Counted from the first letter of the stretch, positions 26,172 through 36,496 are shown. The stretch: 64,000 nt of DNA from Herbaspirillum seropedicae (GCF_001040945.1 NZ_CP011930.1:2271704-2335703); one strand, 5' to 3'. Made by a program: numbers and translations. The notes: a model not told the origin generated them from the letters alone.

Positions 26172-26894
26172 ATGGCTACCGTCTCCAATGACCTGCTCAC
26201 CGCGATGAATGGCACGAGCAGCAGCTCGTCCACTTCCAATTCCTCGGGCCTGACCGACAACAGCCCGGATGCGATCCAGAACCGTTTCCTGACGCTGCTG
26301 ATGGCGCAGATGAAGAACCAGGATCCGAACAATCCCATGGACAACTCGCAGCTGACCTCGCAGATGGCGCAGCTGTCCACCGTCTCGGGCATCAGCCAGC
26401 TCAATAGCACCCTGGCCACGCTGATGGGCAACCTCAATTCGTCCCAGGCGCTGTCCTCGGCCAACATGATCGGCCACAGCGTGCTGGCGCCGGGCAATAG
26501 TGTCCAGCTGACCTCCGAGACCACCAAGGACGCCAGCGGCAACGACGTCACCAAGCAGCACGCCGTGATGGGCGTGAACCTGGCCACCAACGCTTCCTCG
26601 GTCGTGGTCACGGTCAAGGATTCCACGGGCGCGGTCGTGCGCACCATGGACCTGGGTACGCAGGCTTCCGGCGTGGTGCCGGTGATCTGGGACGGCACCA
26701 ACGACGCCGGCAGCAAGGCTGCCGATGGCAACTACACCTTCTCCGTCGCCGCCTCCAACAATGGCACCGCCGTGAACGCCACCGCGCTGGCATTCGGCAC
26801 CGTGGCCAGCGTTTCGACCGCTGCGGACGGCATCAAGCTCAACGTCTCCAACATCGGCACCATCAAGCCGACTGACGTTGTGCAAATTCTTTAA
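26172..26894 (+). CDS. flgD: Hook scaffold protein FlgD
   Basis: The hook cap needed to polymerise FlgE. It has 240 residues, including the family motif FLTLLMAQMKNQDPNNPMDN and a C-terminal tudor/FnIII-like part (VVPVIWDGTNDAGSKAADGN). The N-terminus is Ser/Thr-rich and disordered, as usual for an export signal. Confidence 0.94.
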   Translation: MATVSNDLLTAMNGTSSSSSTSNSSGLTDNSPDAIQNRFLTLLMAQMKNQDPNNPMDNSQLTSQMAQLSTVSGISQLNSTLATLMGNLNSSQALSSANMIGHSVLAPGNSVQLTSETTKDASGNDVTKQHAVMGVNLATNASSVVVTVKDSTGAVVRTMDLGTQASGVVPVIWDGTNDAGSKAADGNYTFSVAASNNGTAVNATALAFGTVASVSTAADGIKLNVSNIGTIKPTDVVQIL

Positions 26895-26933
26895 TCGTTA
26901 CTACCGACAAATTTCGGGGCAAGGGGATATCTC

Positions 26934-28232
26934 ATGGGTTTTCAACAAGGTCTGAGTGGACTGAACGGCGCTGCCAAGAGCCTGGACGTCATCGGTAATA
27001 ACGTCGCCAACGCCAGCACGGTCGGCTTCAAGCAGTCGCAGGCGCAATTTGCCGACATGTACGCCAACTCGATGAACCGCTCCGGCAACTCGCCGGTCGG
27101 TATCGGTGTGAGCGTACCCGCCGTGGCCCAGCAGTTCACGCAAGGCAATATCAGTTCGTCCAACAATCCGCTGGATATCGCCATCAATGGCGACGGTTTC
27201 TTCCAGCTCTCGGCCTCGTTGACCAACAAGTCGCCCATGTATGGTCGCAATGGCCAGTTCCAGCTCGACAAGAGCGGCTACATCGTCAACCCCAGCATGA
27301 ACGGCGCTTATCTGATGGGTTGGGCCGCCGGTGCACAGGGCGGTGATCCGGTGCCGCTGCAGATCGACACCTCGTCCATCCCGGCCACGCCGACGACCAC
27401 CATCTCGACCAAGGTCAACCTGGACTCGCGCCTGTCGGTGCCGACCACCACACCGTTCAACGCCGCCGATCCGACCAGCTACAACAGCTCCACCGGCGTG
27501 GATCTGTATGACAGCCTGGGCAATCCCTACAGCATGCAGACCTATTATGTGAAGGCTGCGCCGACGGGTACGCCCCCGACCACCACCTGGACCGTCTACG
27601 CGAAGATCGACAACACCACCCTGAACAATGGCGCCACGCCTGCGGTGCCCGTGGCCCTGGGGACGATGACGTTCGACTCCACCGGTACGATGACCCAGAT
27701 CAATGGCGCGGCCATCTCCCCCACCAACAACACCCTGACCATCTCCACGGCGCAACTGGCCACCGTGGCCAAGGCCGGTGGCGTGTTCGCCGCACCGATC
27801 AATATTTCCTACTCCGGCTCGACCCAGACCGGCTCGGCCTTCGTCAACCTGGCGCAGGTGCAGAACGGCATGCCGCCGGGTTCCCTGTCGAGCTTCTCGG
27901 TGGACAAGGATGGCAGCATCATCGGTTCCTACAGCAACCAGCAGACCAAGAACCTGGGCACCGTGGTGCTGGTGAACTTCGCCAACCCCAACGGCCTGCA
28001 GCCGCTGGGCAACAACCTCTACCAGGCCAGCAGTGCGGCAGGCAGCCCCCTGGTGGGCAAGCCCACCACCGGCACCTTCGGCACCCTGCAGGCGCGTGCG
28101 AAGGAAGACTCCAACGTCGACCTGACCGCCGAGCTGGTCAACATGATCGTGGCCCAGCGCGTCTACCAGGCCAACTCGCAGACCATCAAGGTGCAGGATA
28201 CCGTGCTGCAGACGCTGGTCAGCCTGCGCTGA
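26934..28232 (+). CDS. flgE: Flagellar hook protein FlgE
   Basis: A 432-residue subunit of the hook. The N-terminal GLSGLNGAAKSLDVIGNNVA and C-terminal ELVNMIVAQRVYQANSQTIK helices form the core; the Thr/Ala-rich middle forms the surface domains. The 110-base gap to flgF contains a GC-rich palindromic stretch (GCCGGCCTTGCCGGC) but no gene. Confidence 0.96.
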   Translation: MGFQQGLSGLNGAAKSLDVIGNNVANASTVGFKQSQAQFADMYANSMNRSGNSPVGIGVSVPAVAQQFTQGNISSSNNPLDIAINGDGFFQLSASLTNKSPMYGRNGQFQLDKSGYIVNPSMNGAYLMGWAAGAQGGDPVPLQIDTSSIPATPTTTISTKVNLDSRLSVPTTTPFNAADPTSYNSSTGVDLYDSLGNPYSMQTYYVKAAPTGTPPTTTWTVYAKIDNTTLNNGATPAVPVALGTMTFDSTGTMTQINGAAISPTNNTLTISTAQLATVAKAGGVFAAPINISYSGSTQTGSAFVNLAQVQNGMPPGSLSSFSVDKDGSIIGSYSNQQTKNLGTVVLVNFANPNGLQPLGNNLYQASSAAGSPLVGKPTTGTFGTLQARAKEDSNVDLTAELVNMIVAQRVYQANSQTIKVQDTVLQTLVSLR

Positions 28233-28346
28233 TAAGGCGGGCAGGGCGCGTCCGGGGGCGCGCATCAAGTACCACGGTCGCCGGCCTTGCCGGCGGCCGG
28301 TTTCAATCGGTGGCGCCGCAGGCTGGCGTCACGCCAAAGGGGTTTT

Positions 28347-29084
28347 ATGGATCGTCTGGTCTACACCGCCATGTCGGGCGCCAAGCATACGCTTGAGCAG
28401 CAAGCGACCGCCAGCAACAACCTGGCCAATGCTACGACGACGGGCTTTCGCGCCCAGTTGAATACCTTCCGCGCTGCGCCCGTGGTGGGCGATGGCTTGC
28501 CCACGCGTACCTTCGTAGTCGATTCGACCGCGGGCAACGATTTTTCGCAAGGGCCGATCCAGGATACTGGCCGTGCGCTGGATGTGGCCATCCAGGGCCG
28601 TGGCTGGATCGCCGTGCAGACCGCCGACGGCGGCGAAGCCTATACCCGCAACGGTAGTTTCAAGATCAACGAGAACGGCATCCTCCAGACCCAGTCCGGC
28701 CAGACCGTGCTGGGCGATGGCGGTCCGATCACGATCCCGCCCGACGCCACCGTGGCCATTGCCGCCGACGGTACGGTGTCGGCCATCCCGACCAACGGCA
28801 TTCCCAATGCGGTCAACGTTTTGGGACGCATCAAGCTGGTCAACCCGGATGAAAAGAACATGAAGCGCGGTGATGACGGCCTGTTCCGCACCATCACCGG
28901 CGCGGCACAGCCAGACGCCAATGTGCGCCTGGCCAGCGGTGCGCTGGAAGGCAGCAACGTCAATGTGGTGGAGGCGATGGTCAACATGATCAATCTCTCG
29001 CGCCAGTTCGAAATGAACATGAAGATGATCCAGACCGCCGAAAGCGATGCGACCAAGGCGACCTCGATCCTGTCGCTGTCCTGA
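28347..29084 (+). CDS. flgF: Flagellar proximal rod protein FlgF
   Basis: A 245-residue rod subunit: N-terminal MDRLVYTAMSGAKHTLEQQ, the ATASNNLANATTTGFRAQLN motif, and the C-terminal VEAMVNMINLSRQFEMNMK helix. ATG 28347 has AAAGGGGT upstream; the frame opens 60 bases earlier without support. Confidence 0.95.
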   Translation: MDRLVYTAMSGAKHTLEQQATASNNLANATTTGFRAQLNTFRAAPVVGDGLPTRTFVVDSTAGNDFSQGPIQDTGRALDVAIQGRGWIAVQTADGGEAYTRNGSFKINENGILQTQSGQTVLGDGGPITIPPDATVAIAADGTVSAIPTNGIPNAVNVLGRIKLVNPDEKNMKRGDDGLFRTITGAAQPDANVRLASGALEGSNVNVVEAMVNMINLSRQFEMNMKMIQTAESDATKATSILSLS

Positions 29085-29121
29085 TGCACCTGTAGCGTAC
29101 GCGCTCAATACGGAGAAATAA

Positions 29122-29904
29122 ATGATTCGTTCCCTGTGGATTTCCAAGACCGGCCTGGATGCGCAACAAACGCAACTGGACGTGATCTCCAACAACCTGG
29201 CCAACGTCAGCACCAACGGCTTCAAGCGTTCGCGCGCGGTCTTCGAAGACCTGCTCTACCAGACCGTGCGCCAGCCCGGCGCCCAGTCCTCGCAGCAGAC
29301 GCAATTGCCCTCGGGCCTGCAGATCGGTACCGGCGTGCGTCCGGTGGCGACCGAGCGCATCTTCACCCAGGGCAACGTCAACCAGACCAACAATGACAAG
29401 GATCTGGCGATCCAGGGCAATGGCTTCTTCCAGATCCTGCTGCCTGACGGCACCACCGCCTATACCCGCGATGGCGCCTTCCAGACCGACAGCCAGGGCC
29501 AGCTGGTGACCTCCAGCGGCTACACCCTGCAGCCGCCGATCACCGTGCCCTTGAACACCACCAAGCTGACCGTGGGCCGTGACGGCGTGGTCTCCATCAT
29601 GCAGGCTGGCTCGACCGCCACCACCCAGATCGGCACCATCCAGGTGGCCACCTTCATCAACCCGGCCGGCCTGGAAAGCCGCGGCGAAAACCTCTACATG
29701 GAGACCGCCGCCTCCGGTGCGCCCAACCCCAACAACCCCGGCACCAACGGCGCCGGTGCGCTGTGGCAGGGCTACGTGGAAACCTCCAACGTGAACGTGG
29801 TGGAAGAACTGGTCAACATGATCCAGACCCAGCGCGCCTACGAAATCAACAGCAAGGCCATCACCACCTCGGATCAGATGCTGGCCAAGCTGTCGCAGCT
29901 GTAA
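29122..29904 (+). CDS. flgG: Flagellar distal rod protein FlgG
   Basis: A 260-residue distal rod subunit: N-terminal [20 protein letters not shown], the [19 protein letters not shown] motif, and the C-terminal [20 protein letters not shown] helix. Ribosome site GGAGAAATAA. Confidence 0.97.
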   Translation: MIRSLWISKTGLDAQQTQLDVISNNLANVSTNGFKRSRAVFEDLLYQTVRQPGAQSSQQTQLPSGLQIGTGVRPVATERIFTQGNVNQTNNDKDLAIQGNGFFQILLPDGTTAYTRDGAFQTDSQGQLVTSSGYTLQPPITVPLNTTKLTVGRDGVVSIMQAGSTATTQIGTIQVATFINPAGLESRGENLYMETAASGAPNPNNPGTNGAGALWQGYVETSNVNVVEELVNMIQTQRAYEINSKAITTSDQMLAKLSQL

Positions 29905-29969
29905 GCCGGGCAGGGTAGTTGGATTCATTGAACAAGGTAGTTGGCAGCACAAGCAAGGACGAGGCAGAG

Positions 29970-30629
29970 ATGAAGAGCATGCTGAAATGGGTGACCCTCG
30001 CGGGAATATTGGCTGTGGCTGGTTGCACCACCGTGCCCGACAGCATCGTGGCGGGACCGAAGTCGGCGCGCCCGCAGCCTGCCTCCTATGCGCCGCCAAC
30101 CTCGGGCGCGATCTTCCAGGGCGCGGTCTATCGTCCGCTGCTGGAAGACCGCCGTGCACGCCTGGTGGGCGACACCCTGACCATCGTGATCAATGAGAAG
30201 ACCAGCGCCGGCAAGTCCGCCGCCAGTTCGGCCAGCAAGACGGGTGCGGTGAATTCGCCGGTGCCGACTTTTTTTGGCACCTCCATCAAGGAATTGACGG
30301 CCAACGGCAGTTCCTCGGCCAAGTTCGATGACAAGGGGGCGACCACCTCCAGCAATACCTTCACCGGTACCATCGGCGTGACCGTGGTGGAAGTGCTGCC
30401 CAATGGCAATCTGGTGGTGGCCGGCGAGAAACAGGTGGCGCTGGACAAAGGCGTGGAGTACGTGCGCTTCTCCGGCACCGTCAGTCCTGACAACATCCAG
30501 ACCGGCAATACCGTGTCTTCTACCCTGGTGGCCGACGCCAAGGTCGAATACCGTACCAATACCCGCGTGGACATGGCTGACTTCATGTCCTCGCTGGGAC
30601 GTTTCTTCTTCAGTATTTCTCCTTTCTGA
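29970..30629 (+). CDS. flgH: Flagellar L-ring lipoprotein FlgH
   Basis: Forms the outer-membrane bushing of the rod. It has 219 residues from the ATG of MKSML with lipobox AVAGC and Cys19. Conserved motifs include GDTLTIVINEKTSA and the end FMSSLGRFFFSISPF. The frame opens upstream at 29919 but that start would bury the signal. Confidence 0.95.
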   Translation: MKSMLKWVTLAGILAVAGCTTVPDSIVAGPKSARPQPASYAPPTSGAIFQGAVYRPLLEDRRARLVGDTLTIVINEKTSAGKSAASSASKTGAVNSPVPTFFGTSIKELTANGSSSAKFDDKGATTSSNTFTGTIGVTVVEVLPNGNLVVAGEKQVALDKGVEYVRFSGTVSPDNIQTGNTVSSTLVADAKVEYRTNTRVDMADFMSSLGRFFFSISPF

Positions 30630-30667
30630 TGTGGAGTAGTGTGATGACCCGGAAAGGATTGTTTCCG

Positions 30668-31798
30668 ATGCAATGGACCCGGATAGGCCGCAAGCTGCTG
30701 GGTGCGGCTGGTGTCGCCGCGCTGGCCCTGGCCGCTGCCATGCCGGCGCAGGCTGAACGGCTCAAGGACCTGGCCAGTATCCAGGGCGTGCGGCAGAACC
30801 AGTTGGTGGGCTATGGCCTGGTAGTGGGCCTGGACGGCAGTGGTGACCAGACCACCCAGACCCCCTTCACCGTGCAAAGCGTCATCAGCATGCTGCAGCA
30901 GCTGGGCGTGAATGTGCCCACCGGCACCAGCAGCAACATGCAGCTCAAGAACGTGGCGGCGGCCATGGTGACGGCCAACCTGCCGGCCTTCGCCCAGCCG
31001 GGCCAGTTGATCGACGTGACCGTGTCCTCCATCGGCAATGCCAAGAGCATCCGTGGCGGCACCTTGCTGATGGCGCCCTTGAAGGGTGCGGACGGCCAGA
31101 TCTATGCGATCGCCCAGGGCAACATCGTGGTCGGCGGCGCGGGTGGATCGGCGGCGGGTAGCAGCACCGTCATCAACCAGCTGTCGGCCGGCCGCATCTC
31201 GGGCGGAGCAACGGTGGAACGCGCCGTTCCCAGTTCGCTGGGCAGCAGCGACATGATCGTGCTGGAATTGAATGACAACGATTTTTCTACCGCCAGCCGG
31301 GTGGTGGACGCCCTCAACAAGCGCTTCGGCAACGAGACCGCCGTGGCGCAGGATGGCCGCGTCATCCGTGTGCGCGCGCCGATCTCCAGTGGCGACCGCG
31401 TGGCCTTTTTGGGTGCGCTGGAAAACGTCGATGTGACGCCGGGCAAGCTGGCCGCCAAGGTCATCCTCAATGCGCGCACTGGTTCGGTGGTGATGAACCA
31501 GAGCGTCATGCTGGATACCTGCGCAGTCTCGCACGGCAACCTTTCGGTGGTGATCCAGGCCGACAACGCCGTGAGCCAGCCCAATGCCCTGGCCGGTGGC
31601 CAGACGGCGGGTGTGCAGAATGCCCAGATCTCGATCAACAAGGAGCCGGGCAAGGTGATGCTGTTGAAGGGCGGTGCTTCGTTGGCCGAGGTGGTCAAGG
31701 CGCTCAACGCCATCGGCGCTACGCCCCAGGACCTGCTGGCGATCCTGCAGGCCATGAAGGCAGCCGGTTCGCTGCGGGCTGAACTCGAAGTGATCTGA
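30668..31798 (+). CDS. flgI: Flagellar P-ring protein FlgI
   Basis: A periplasmic ring around the rod. It has 376 residues with a cleaved signal (ending MPAQA-ERLKDLASIQGVR) and the family motifs NQLVGYGLVVGLDGSGD and GGTLLMAPLKGADGQIYAIA. ATG 30668 has AAAGGA nine bases before; ATG 30644 with GGAG is an almost equal alternative. Its chaperone FlgA is encoded in the divergent operon. Confidence 0.95.
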   Translation: MQWTRIGRKLLGAAGVAALALAAAMPAQAERLKDLASIQGVRQNQLVGYGLVVGLDGSGDQTTQTPFTVQSVISMLQQLGVNVPTGTSSNMQLKNVAAAMVTANLPAFAQPGQLIDVTVSSIGNAKSIRGGTLLMAPLKGADGQIYAIAQGNIVVGGAGGSAAGSSTVINQLSAGRISGGATVERAVPSSLGSSDMIVLELNDNDFSTASRVVDALNKRFGNETAVAQDGRVIRVRAPISSGDRVAFLGALENVDVTPGKLAAKVILNARTGSVVMNQSVMLDTCAVSHGNLSVVIQADNAVSQPNALAGGQTAGVQNAQISINKEPGKVMLLKGGASLAEVVKALNAIGATPQDLLAILQAMKAAGSLRAELEVI

Positions 31799-31891
31799 TG
31801 TAACAGGACGGACCCGGCAGACCGGCCCAGGCGGCAAGGGTGGCCGGGGCGGCTGCGATCCAACAACAAACGCTCTCATCCAAGGTATTCC

Positions 31892-32866
31892 ATGCTCAAC
31901 AAGATCAACCCATCCAATCCGACCGAAAGTCTGGCCGTCGATGCGAATGGGCTGAACGGCCTGCGCGAGGCGGCCAAGCAGAACTCGCCGGAATCCATCA
32001 AGGGCGCGGCCAAGCAGTTCGAGGCCTTGTTCTTGAACATGATGATGAAGAGCATGCGTGACGCCACGCCGCAGAATGGCCCCTTCGACAACGAGCAGAC
32101 CAAGATGTTTACGTCCATGCTGGACCAGCAGCTCAGCCAGACCCTGGCCCAGCGCGGGGTCGGCCTGGCCGATGTCCTGACGCGCCAGCTCTCGGCGTCG
32201 CTGCCCAAGAAGCTGCCCGACGCGCAGGAGCTCGATGGCCAGACACCGGGCGGCGATGAAGGCTTGCCCATGGGCATCCCGCTGGTCAAGGACATGAGCG
32301 AGGCCGACCGGGCCAAGTTCATCCAGAGCTTCGCCAGCCAGCAGGCCGCCGAGAACACCGACCAGGATGGCCGCAACGGCAAGCAGCGCCGCAGCACCAA
32401 CAAGCCGGCCCACGTGGAAGCCTTCCAGAACCGTCTGCAGGCCGATGCCGAGATCGCCAGCAAGATGACCGGCATCCCGGCCAAGTTCATGCTGGCCCAG
32501 GCGGCACTGGAAACCGGTTGGGGCAAGAAGGAAATCATCACCCGCGATGGTCGCTCGGCGCACAACCTGTTCGGCATCAAGGCCACCGGCAACTGGACCG
32601 GCAAGGTGGTCGAGGCCACCACCATCGAATACATCAACGGCAAGCCGCAGAAGCGCGTGGAGAAATTCCGCGCCTATGATTCCTATGCGGACGCCTTCAA
32701 GGATTACGCCAACTTGCTGCGCAGCAATCCGCGCTACGAGAAGGTGCTGGCCAGCGCCCAGGATGCCCATGGCTTCGCCTACGGCCTGCAGCGCGCCGGC
32801 TATGCCACCGACCCGCACTACGCCGAGAAGCTCTCGCGCATCATCCGCCAGTCGCTGTCGGCCTGA
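31892..32866 (+). CDS. flgJ: Rod-cap peptidoglycan hydrolase FlgJ
   Basis: A dual-domain protein that caps the growing rod and cuts peptidoglycan. It has 324 residues: the N-terminal rod-binding domain (AAKQFEALFLNMMMKSMRDA) and the C-terminal glucosaminidase domain with catalytic Glu207 (AALETGWGK) and SAHNLFGIKA. A Gln/Asp-rich linker joins the two. Both domains look intact. Confidence 0.95.
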   Translation: MLNKINPSNPTESLAVDANGLNGLREAAKQNSPESIKGAAKQFEALFLNMMMKSMRDATPQNGPFDNEQTKMFTSMLDQQLSQTLAQRGVGLADVLTRQLSASLPKKLPDAQELDGQTPGGDEGLPMGIPLVKDMSEADRAKFIQSFASQQAAENTDQDGRNGKQRRSTNKPAHVEAFQNRLQADAEIASKMTGIPAKFMLAQAALETGWGKKEIITRDGRSAHNLFGIKATGNWTGKVVEATTIEYINGKPQKRVEKFRAYDSYADAFKDYANLLRSNPRYEKVLASAQDAHGFAYGLQRAGYATDPHYAEKLSRIIRQSLSA

Positions 32867-32935
32867 GCGCTGGCGCTGCGGCGGTCTAGGCCAGCTCATC
32901 GGTACTGGACGGAAACAATTTCGGCCAGTGTCGTC

Positions 32936-32962
32936 TAAAGTTTTGGCCAATGCTGCCGTTGA
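32936..32962 (+). promoter_or_regulatory. Sigma28 promoter of flgKL
   Basis: TAAAGTTT (32936-32943, perfect) - 11 bases - GCCGTTGA (32955-32962, six of eight). It lies 42 bases before flgK, in the 138-base gap after flgJ, so flgKL can be transcribed as a late operon separate from flgB-J. Confidence 0.82.
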
Positions 32963-33004
32963 CTTGGTTATTCCGCTAAAAGCTTTCAGGGACGACAACC
33001 TAGC

Positions 33005-35341
33005 ATGGCAACTAATATCTTCAGTATCGGGCAAAGCGCGTTGCAGGCGGCCATGGCGGCCCAGGCCACCACCAGCCATAACATCTCCAACGGCAAGACG
33101 CCCGGCTACAATCGCCAGGAAGTCGTGCAAAGCTCGGCAGGCGGTATCAACTATGGCTACGGCTTCGTCGGCCAGGGTACCCAGGTCAACGAGATCAAGC
33201 GCGTCTACAACGACTTCCTGAACAAGCAGGCGCTGGCCTCGCAGACCTCGGCCAGCTCGCTGGATTCGTACTATTCCGAGATCTCGCAGATCAACAACAT
33301 GGTGGCCGACACCAAGGCCGGCCTGTCGCCGGCGCTGCAGGATTTCTTCAGCGCGGTGCAGAACCTGGCCTCCAACCCCAACACCCAGGCGTCGCGCCAG
33401 TCGGTGCTGTCGCAGGCCTCCACGCTGGTGGCGCGCATCTCCAGCATCAACGACCAGCTCTCCTCGAGCAGCGCCAGCGTCAACAGCCAGATCACCTCGA
33501 CCGTCACGTCGATCAATTCCTTCGCGCAGCAGATCTCCCAGCTCAACCAGGCCATCGTCAAGGCCATCGGCACCGGTGGCGGCCAGCCGCCCAACGATCT
33601 GCTGGACCAGCGCGACCAGGTCATCTCCCAGCTCAACAAGCTGGTCAAGATCACCACCGTGCCGCAGGATACCGGTTCGGTGAGCGTGTTCATCGGCACC
33701 GGCCAGTCGCTGGTGGCGGGTGACAACGTCACCCAGATGGTGGTGACCAATTCGCCCACCGATGTCTCACGTCTGCAGATCGGCCAGGCCATTCCCGGTG
33801 GCGGCACCTCGACCATCCCCGACAGCTTCTTCTATGATGGCGGTAGCCTCGGCGGCCTGCTCAAGTATCGTTCCGAAACCCTGGACCCGACCCAGAACGC
33901 GCTGGGCCGTATCGCCATCGCCATGGGCACGGCGTTCAACCAGCAGCAGAAGCTGGGCCTGGACCAGAACGGCAACCAGGGCACGGCGCTGTTCAATGTC
34001 AGCTCGCCCAACCTGATCGGTTACCCGGGCAACACCGGCACGACCAACCTGACCACCACCATCACGGATCCGTCGGCACTGACCACCAGCGACTACACGC
34101 TGAGCTACGACGGCACCAACTACACCTTTACCCGTCTGTCCGACAACACCAAGACCATCAAGGCGCCCGGCGCCTTCCCGGTCACGCTGGACGGGGTGAC
34201 CTATTCCAATGGTGCGGCCGCGCCGGGTCCGTTTGCGCCCACCATGGCCGCTGGCAATACCTACAAGATCCAGCCGACCGCCAATGGCGCGGCGGGCTTC
34301 TCGCTGGCGCTGAACAATACCCAGCTGCTGGCCACGGCCGCTCCGATCGCCACCTCGATCAACGCGACCAACAACGTCAACGCCAGCATGCCGGCCAGCA
34401 ACACCGGCAACGCCATCATCTCCAACACCTCGCTGGATTCCAGCCAATATCAGCAGGGCTCATCGGTGTCCTTCACTGCCGCCCTGGACGCCTCGACGCC
34501 GCCCAAGATGCAGTTGTCGGCAGCCTGGACAGGCGCCGCGCCGGTTCCCGGGGTGACGGTGAACTACGCCGATGGCACCACCGCCAGCGTGACTGGCGCA
34601 ACGCCCTTCGACTACAAGTCGGGCATGACCATCACCAGCGGTGGCGTGACCTACGCCCTGACCGGTTCGCCCGCCGCCGGCGACAAGTTCAACTTCGCAC
34701 CGGTCTCCGCCAACAAGGGGACGGCCACCATCAGCACCGGTTCGGTCACCCCGGCTTACCTGACCACCACGACGCCGCTGACCAAGCCAACCACGCTGAC
34801 CTACAACAGCACGGCCGCGCCGCCGGTATTCAACATCTCGCCTGCAGTGCCCGCTGGCGGCGGCACCATCACCCACAAGGATGGCACCACCACCACCATC
34901 GCCGGTGGCGCGACCACGCTGTCCTACACGGCAGGCGATAGCTACGAGATCAGCGGCGTGCAGTTCGCCATTTCCGGCCAGCCCGGCAATGGCGACCAGT
35001 TCACCATCGCGGCCAATACCAATGCCGCCTCGGACAACCGCAATGCCCTGGCCATGGGCAAGCTGCAGACGGCCAACACCATCAACGGCACCAGCTTCCA
35101 GGGTTCGTATTCCCAGCTGGTGGCCACCATCGGCAACAAGACCAACGAGATCAACGTCACCAACACCGCTGAAAAGGCGCGCCTGACCGCGATCCAGAAT
35201 CAGCAGCAGTCCGAGTCCGGGGTCAACCAGGACGAAGAACTGGCCCATATGATCCAGAACCAGCAGCAGTACCAGGCCGCCGCCAAGATCATCCAGGCGG
35301 CCAGCGACATGATCAACGTGCTGTTGTCGTTGGGCAGTTAA
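33005..35341 (+). CDS. flgK: Hook-filament junction protein FlgK (enlarged)
   Basis: The first junction protein between hook and filament. It has 778 residues, about 230 more than the enterobacterial protein. The N-terminal IGQSALQAAMAAQATTSHNI and C-terminal VNQDEELAHMIQNQQQYQAA core helices are conserved. The extra length is in the middle and is Thr/Gly/Ala-rich. It includes two related blocks: one around GMTITSGGVTYALTGSPAAG (about residues 540-558) and one around EISGVQFAISGQPGNGDQF (about 644-662), roughly 102 residues apart. Confidence 0.94.
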   Translation: MATNIFSIGQSALQAAMAAQATTSHNISNGKTPGYNRQEVVQSSAGGINYGYGFVGQGTQVNEIKRVYNDFLNKQALASQTSASSLDSYYSEISQINNMVADTKAGLSPALQDFFSAVQNLASNPNTQASRQSVLSQASTLVARISSINDQLSSSSASVNSQITSTVTSINSFAQQISQLNQAIVKAIGTGGGQPPNDLLDQRDQVISQLNKLVKITTVPQDTGSVSVFIGTGQSLVAGDNVTQMVVTNSPTDVSRLQIGQAIPGGGTSTIPDSFFYDGGSLGGLLKYRSETLDPTQNALGRIAIAMGTAFNQQQKLGLDQNGNQGTALFNVSSPNLIGYPGNTGTTNLTTTITDPSALTTSDYTLSYDGTNYTFTRLSDNTKTIKAPGAFPVTLDGVTYSNGAAAPGPFAPTMAAGNTYKIQPTANGAAGFSLALNNTQLLATAAPIATSINATNNVNASMPASNTGNAIISNTSLDSSQYQQGSSVSFTAALDASTPPKMQLSAAWTGAAPVPGVTVNYADGTTASVTGATPFDYKSGMTITSGGVTYALTGSPAAGDKFNFAPVSANKGTATISTGSVTPAYLTTTTPLTKPTTLTYNSTAAPPVFNISPAVPAGGGTITHKDGTTTTIAGGATTLSYTAGDSYEISGVQFAISGQPGNGDQFTIAANTNAASDNRNALAMGKLQTANTINGTSFQGSYSQLVATIGNKTNEINVTNTAEKARLTAIQNQQQSESGVNQDEELAHMIQNQQQYQAAAKIIQAASDMINVLLSLGS

Positions 35342-35362
35342 ACTGATTAGAGGAAGAAGACC

Positions 35363-36496
35363 ATGCGTATTAGCACCCAGATGATCTATCAGTCGAGCAA
35401 CAACGACCTGACCAGCATGCAGAGCCAGTTCCTGAAGCTGTCGCAGCAGGTGACTGCACAGCAGCGGGTGCTGCTGCCTTCGGATGACCCGGTGGCTGCC
35501 GCCCGCGCCCTGGATATGCAGCAGACTGCGGACCTGAACGAGCAGTACAAGACCAATCGCCAGAACGCCAACAGCGCCTTGTCCAGCGTGCAAGGCAACC
35601 TGGAGAGCATGACCAACATGCTGACCAAGTTGAAATCCAACGTGATCACCGCGGGCAATGCCTCGTATTCGAATGCCGAGCGCATCAACATGGCCTCCGA
35701 GATCAAGGGCAACCTGGCTGAAGTGCTGGGTTACGCCAATGCCCAGGACGGCCAGGGCAACTACCTTTTCGCCGGGTTCAAGAGCACCACCCAGCCGTTC
35801 ACCCTCGATGGCACGGGCGGCGTGGTCTACAACGGCGACCAGGGCGCCATGAGCCTGCAGGTCGATTCGACCCGCGTGATGGATATCAGCGCTTCCGGCC
35901 AAGCCATCTTCCAGGGCAATGGCCAGGATATCTTCAAGACCATGAACAACTTCATCAACGTCTTGTCGGTACCCGTGACCGAGGCTGCCAACAAGGCTGA
36001 TGAGACTGCCGCCAACAACTTCGTCTATCCGGCCGGTTCCGGCCTCACGCCGATTGCCGCCTACAAGACCTCGCTGGCGCAGTTGAATGCGTTGAGCCCC
36101 ACCGATCCGACCTACCAGGCGGTCTTTACGGCCACGGCAGCGCTCAAGCTGCAGTCTGACGCCGCCGACGCCGCACGCACCCCGGTGGTGGGCAGCCAGG
36201 CCGCGCTGACCCGTAATCTGGCTTCGTTCAATACCCAGATCGACTCGCTCTTGAGCAATGTCACCACCGCCAAGGCCTCCATCGGTGCGCGTCAGAACGA
36301 GCTGGACAATCTGGATGCGGCAGGTGAGGTCAACAAGGAAAACTACACCCAGACCATCAACAACCTGCTGGGCCGCAACCCGTCCGATGTCAACCAGCTC
36401 ATCAGCGACTACACGCTGACCCAGACCTATCTGTCGGCGGCGCAGAAGGTGTTCGTCACCACCAGCGGTCTGAGCTTGCTGAACTATCTGAAGTAA
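35363..36496 (+). CDS. flgL: Hook-filament junction protein FlgL
   Basis: The second junction protein. It has 377 residues with flagellin-like ends: N-terminal MRISTQMIYQSSNNDLTSMQ and C-terminal ISDYTLTQTYLSAAQKVF. Follows flgK by 21 bases with AGAGGAAGAAG as ribosome site, and is closed by a strong terminator. Confidence 0.95.
   Translation: MRISTQMIYQSSNNDLTSMQSQFLKLSQQVTAQQRVLLPSDDPVAAARALDMQQTADLNEQYKTNRQNANSALSSVQGNLESMTNMLTKLKSNVITAGNASYSNAERINMASEIKGNLAEVLGYANAQDGQGNYLFAGFKSTTQPFTLDGTGGVVYNGDQGAMSLQVDSTRVMDISASGQAIFQGNGQDIFKTMNNFINVLSVPVTEAANKADETAANNFVYPAGSGLTPIAAYKTSLAQLNALSPTDPTYQAVFTATAALKLQSDAADAARTPVVGSQAALTRNLASFNTQIDSLLSNVTTAKASIGARQNELDNLDAAGEVNKENYTQTINNLLGRNPSDVNQLISDYTLTQTYLSAAQKVFVTTSGLSLLNYLK

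Noticed and set aside
30128..33130. A 1000-codon open frame on the minus strand across flgH-flgI-flgJ
   Set aside because: It mirrors strongly conserved flagellar genes on the plus strand; in GC-rich DNA the antisense frame is often open. Its protein has no recognisable domain and no ribosome site.
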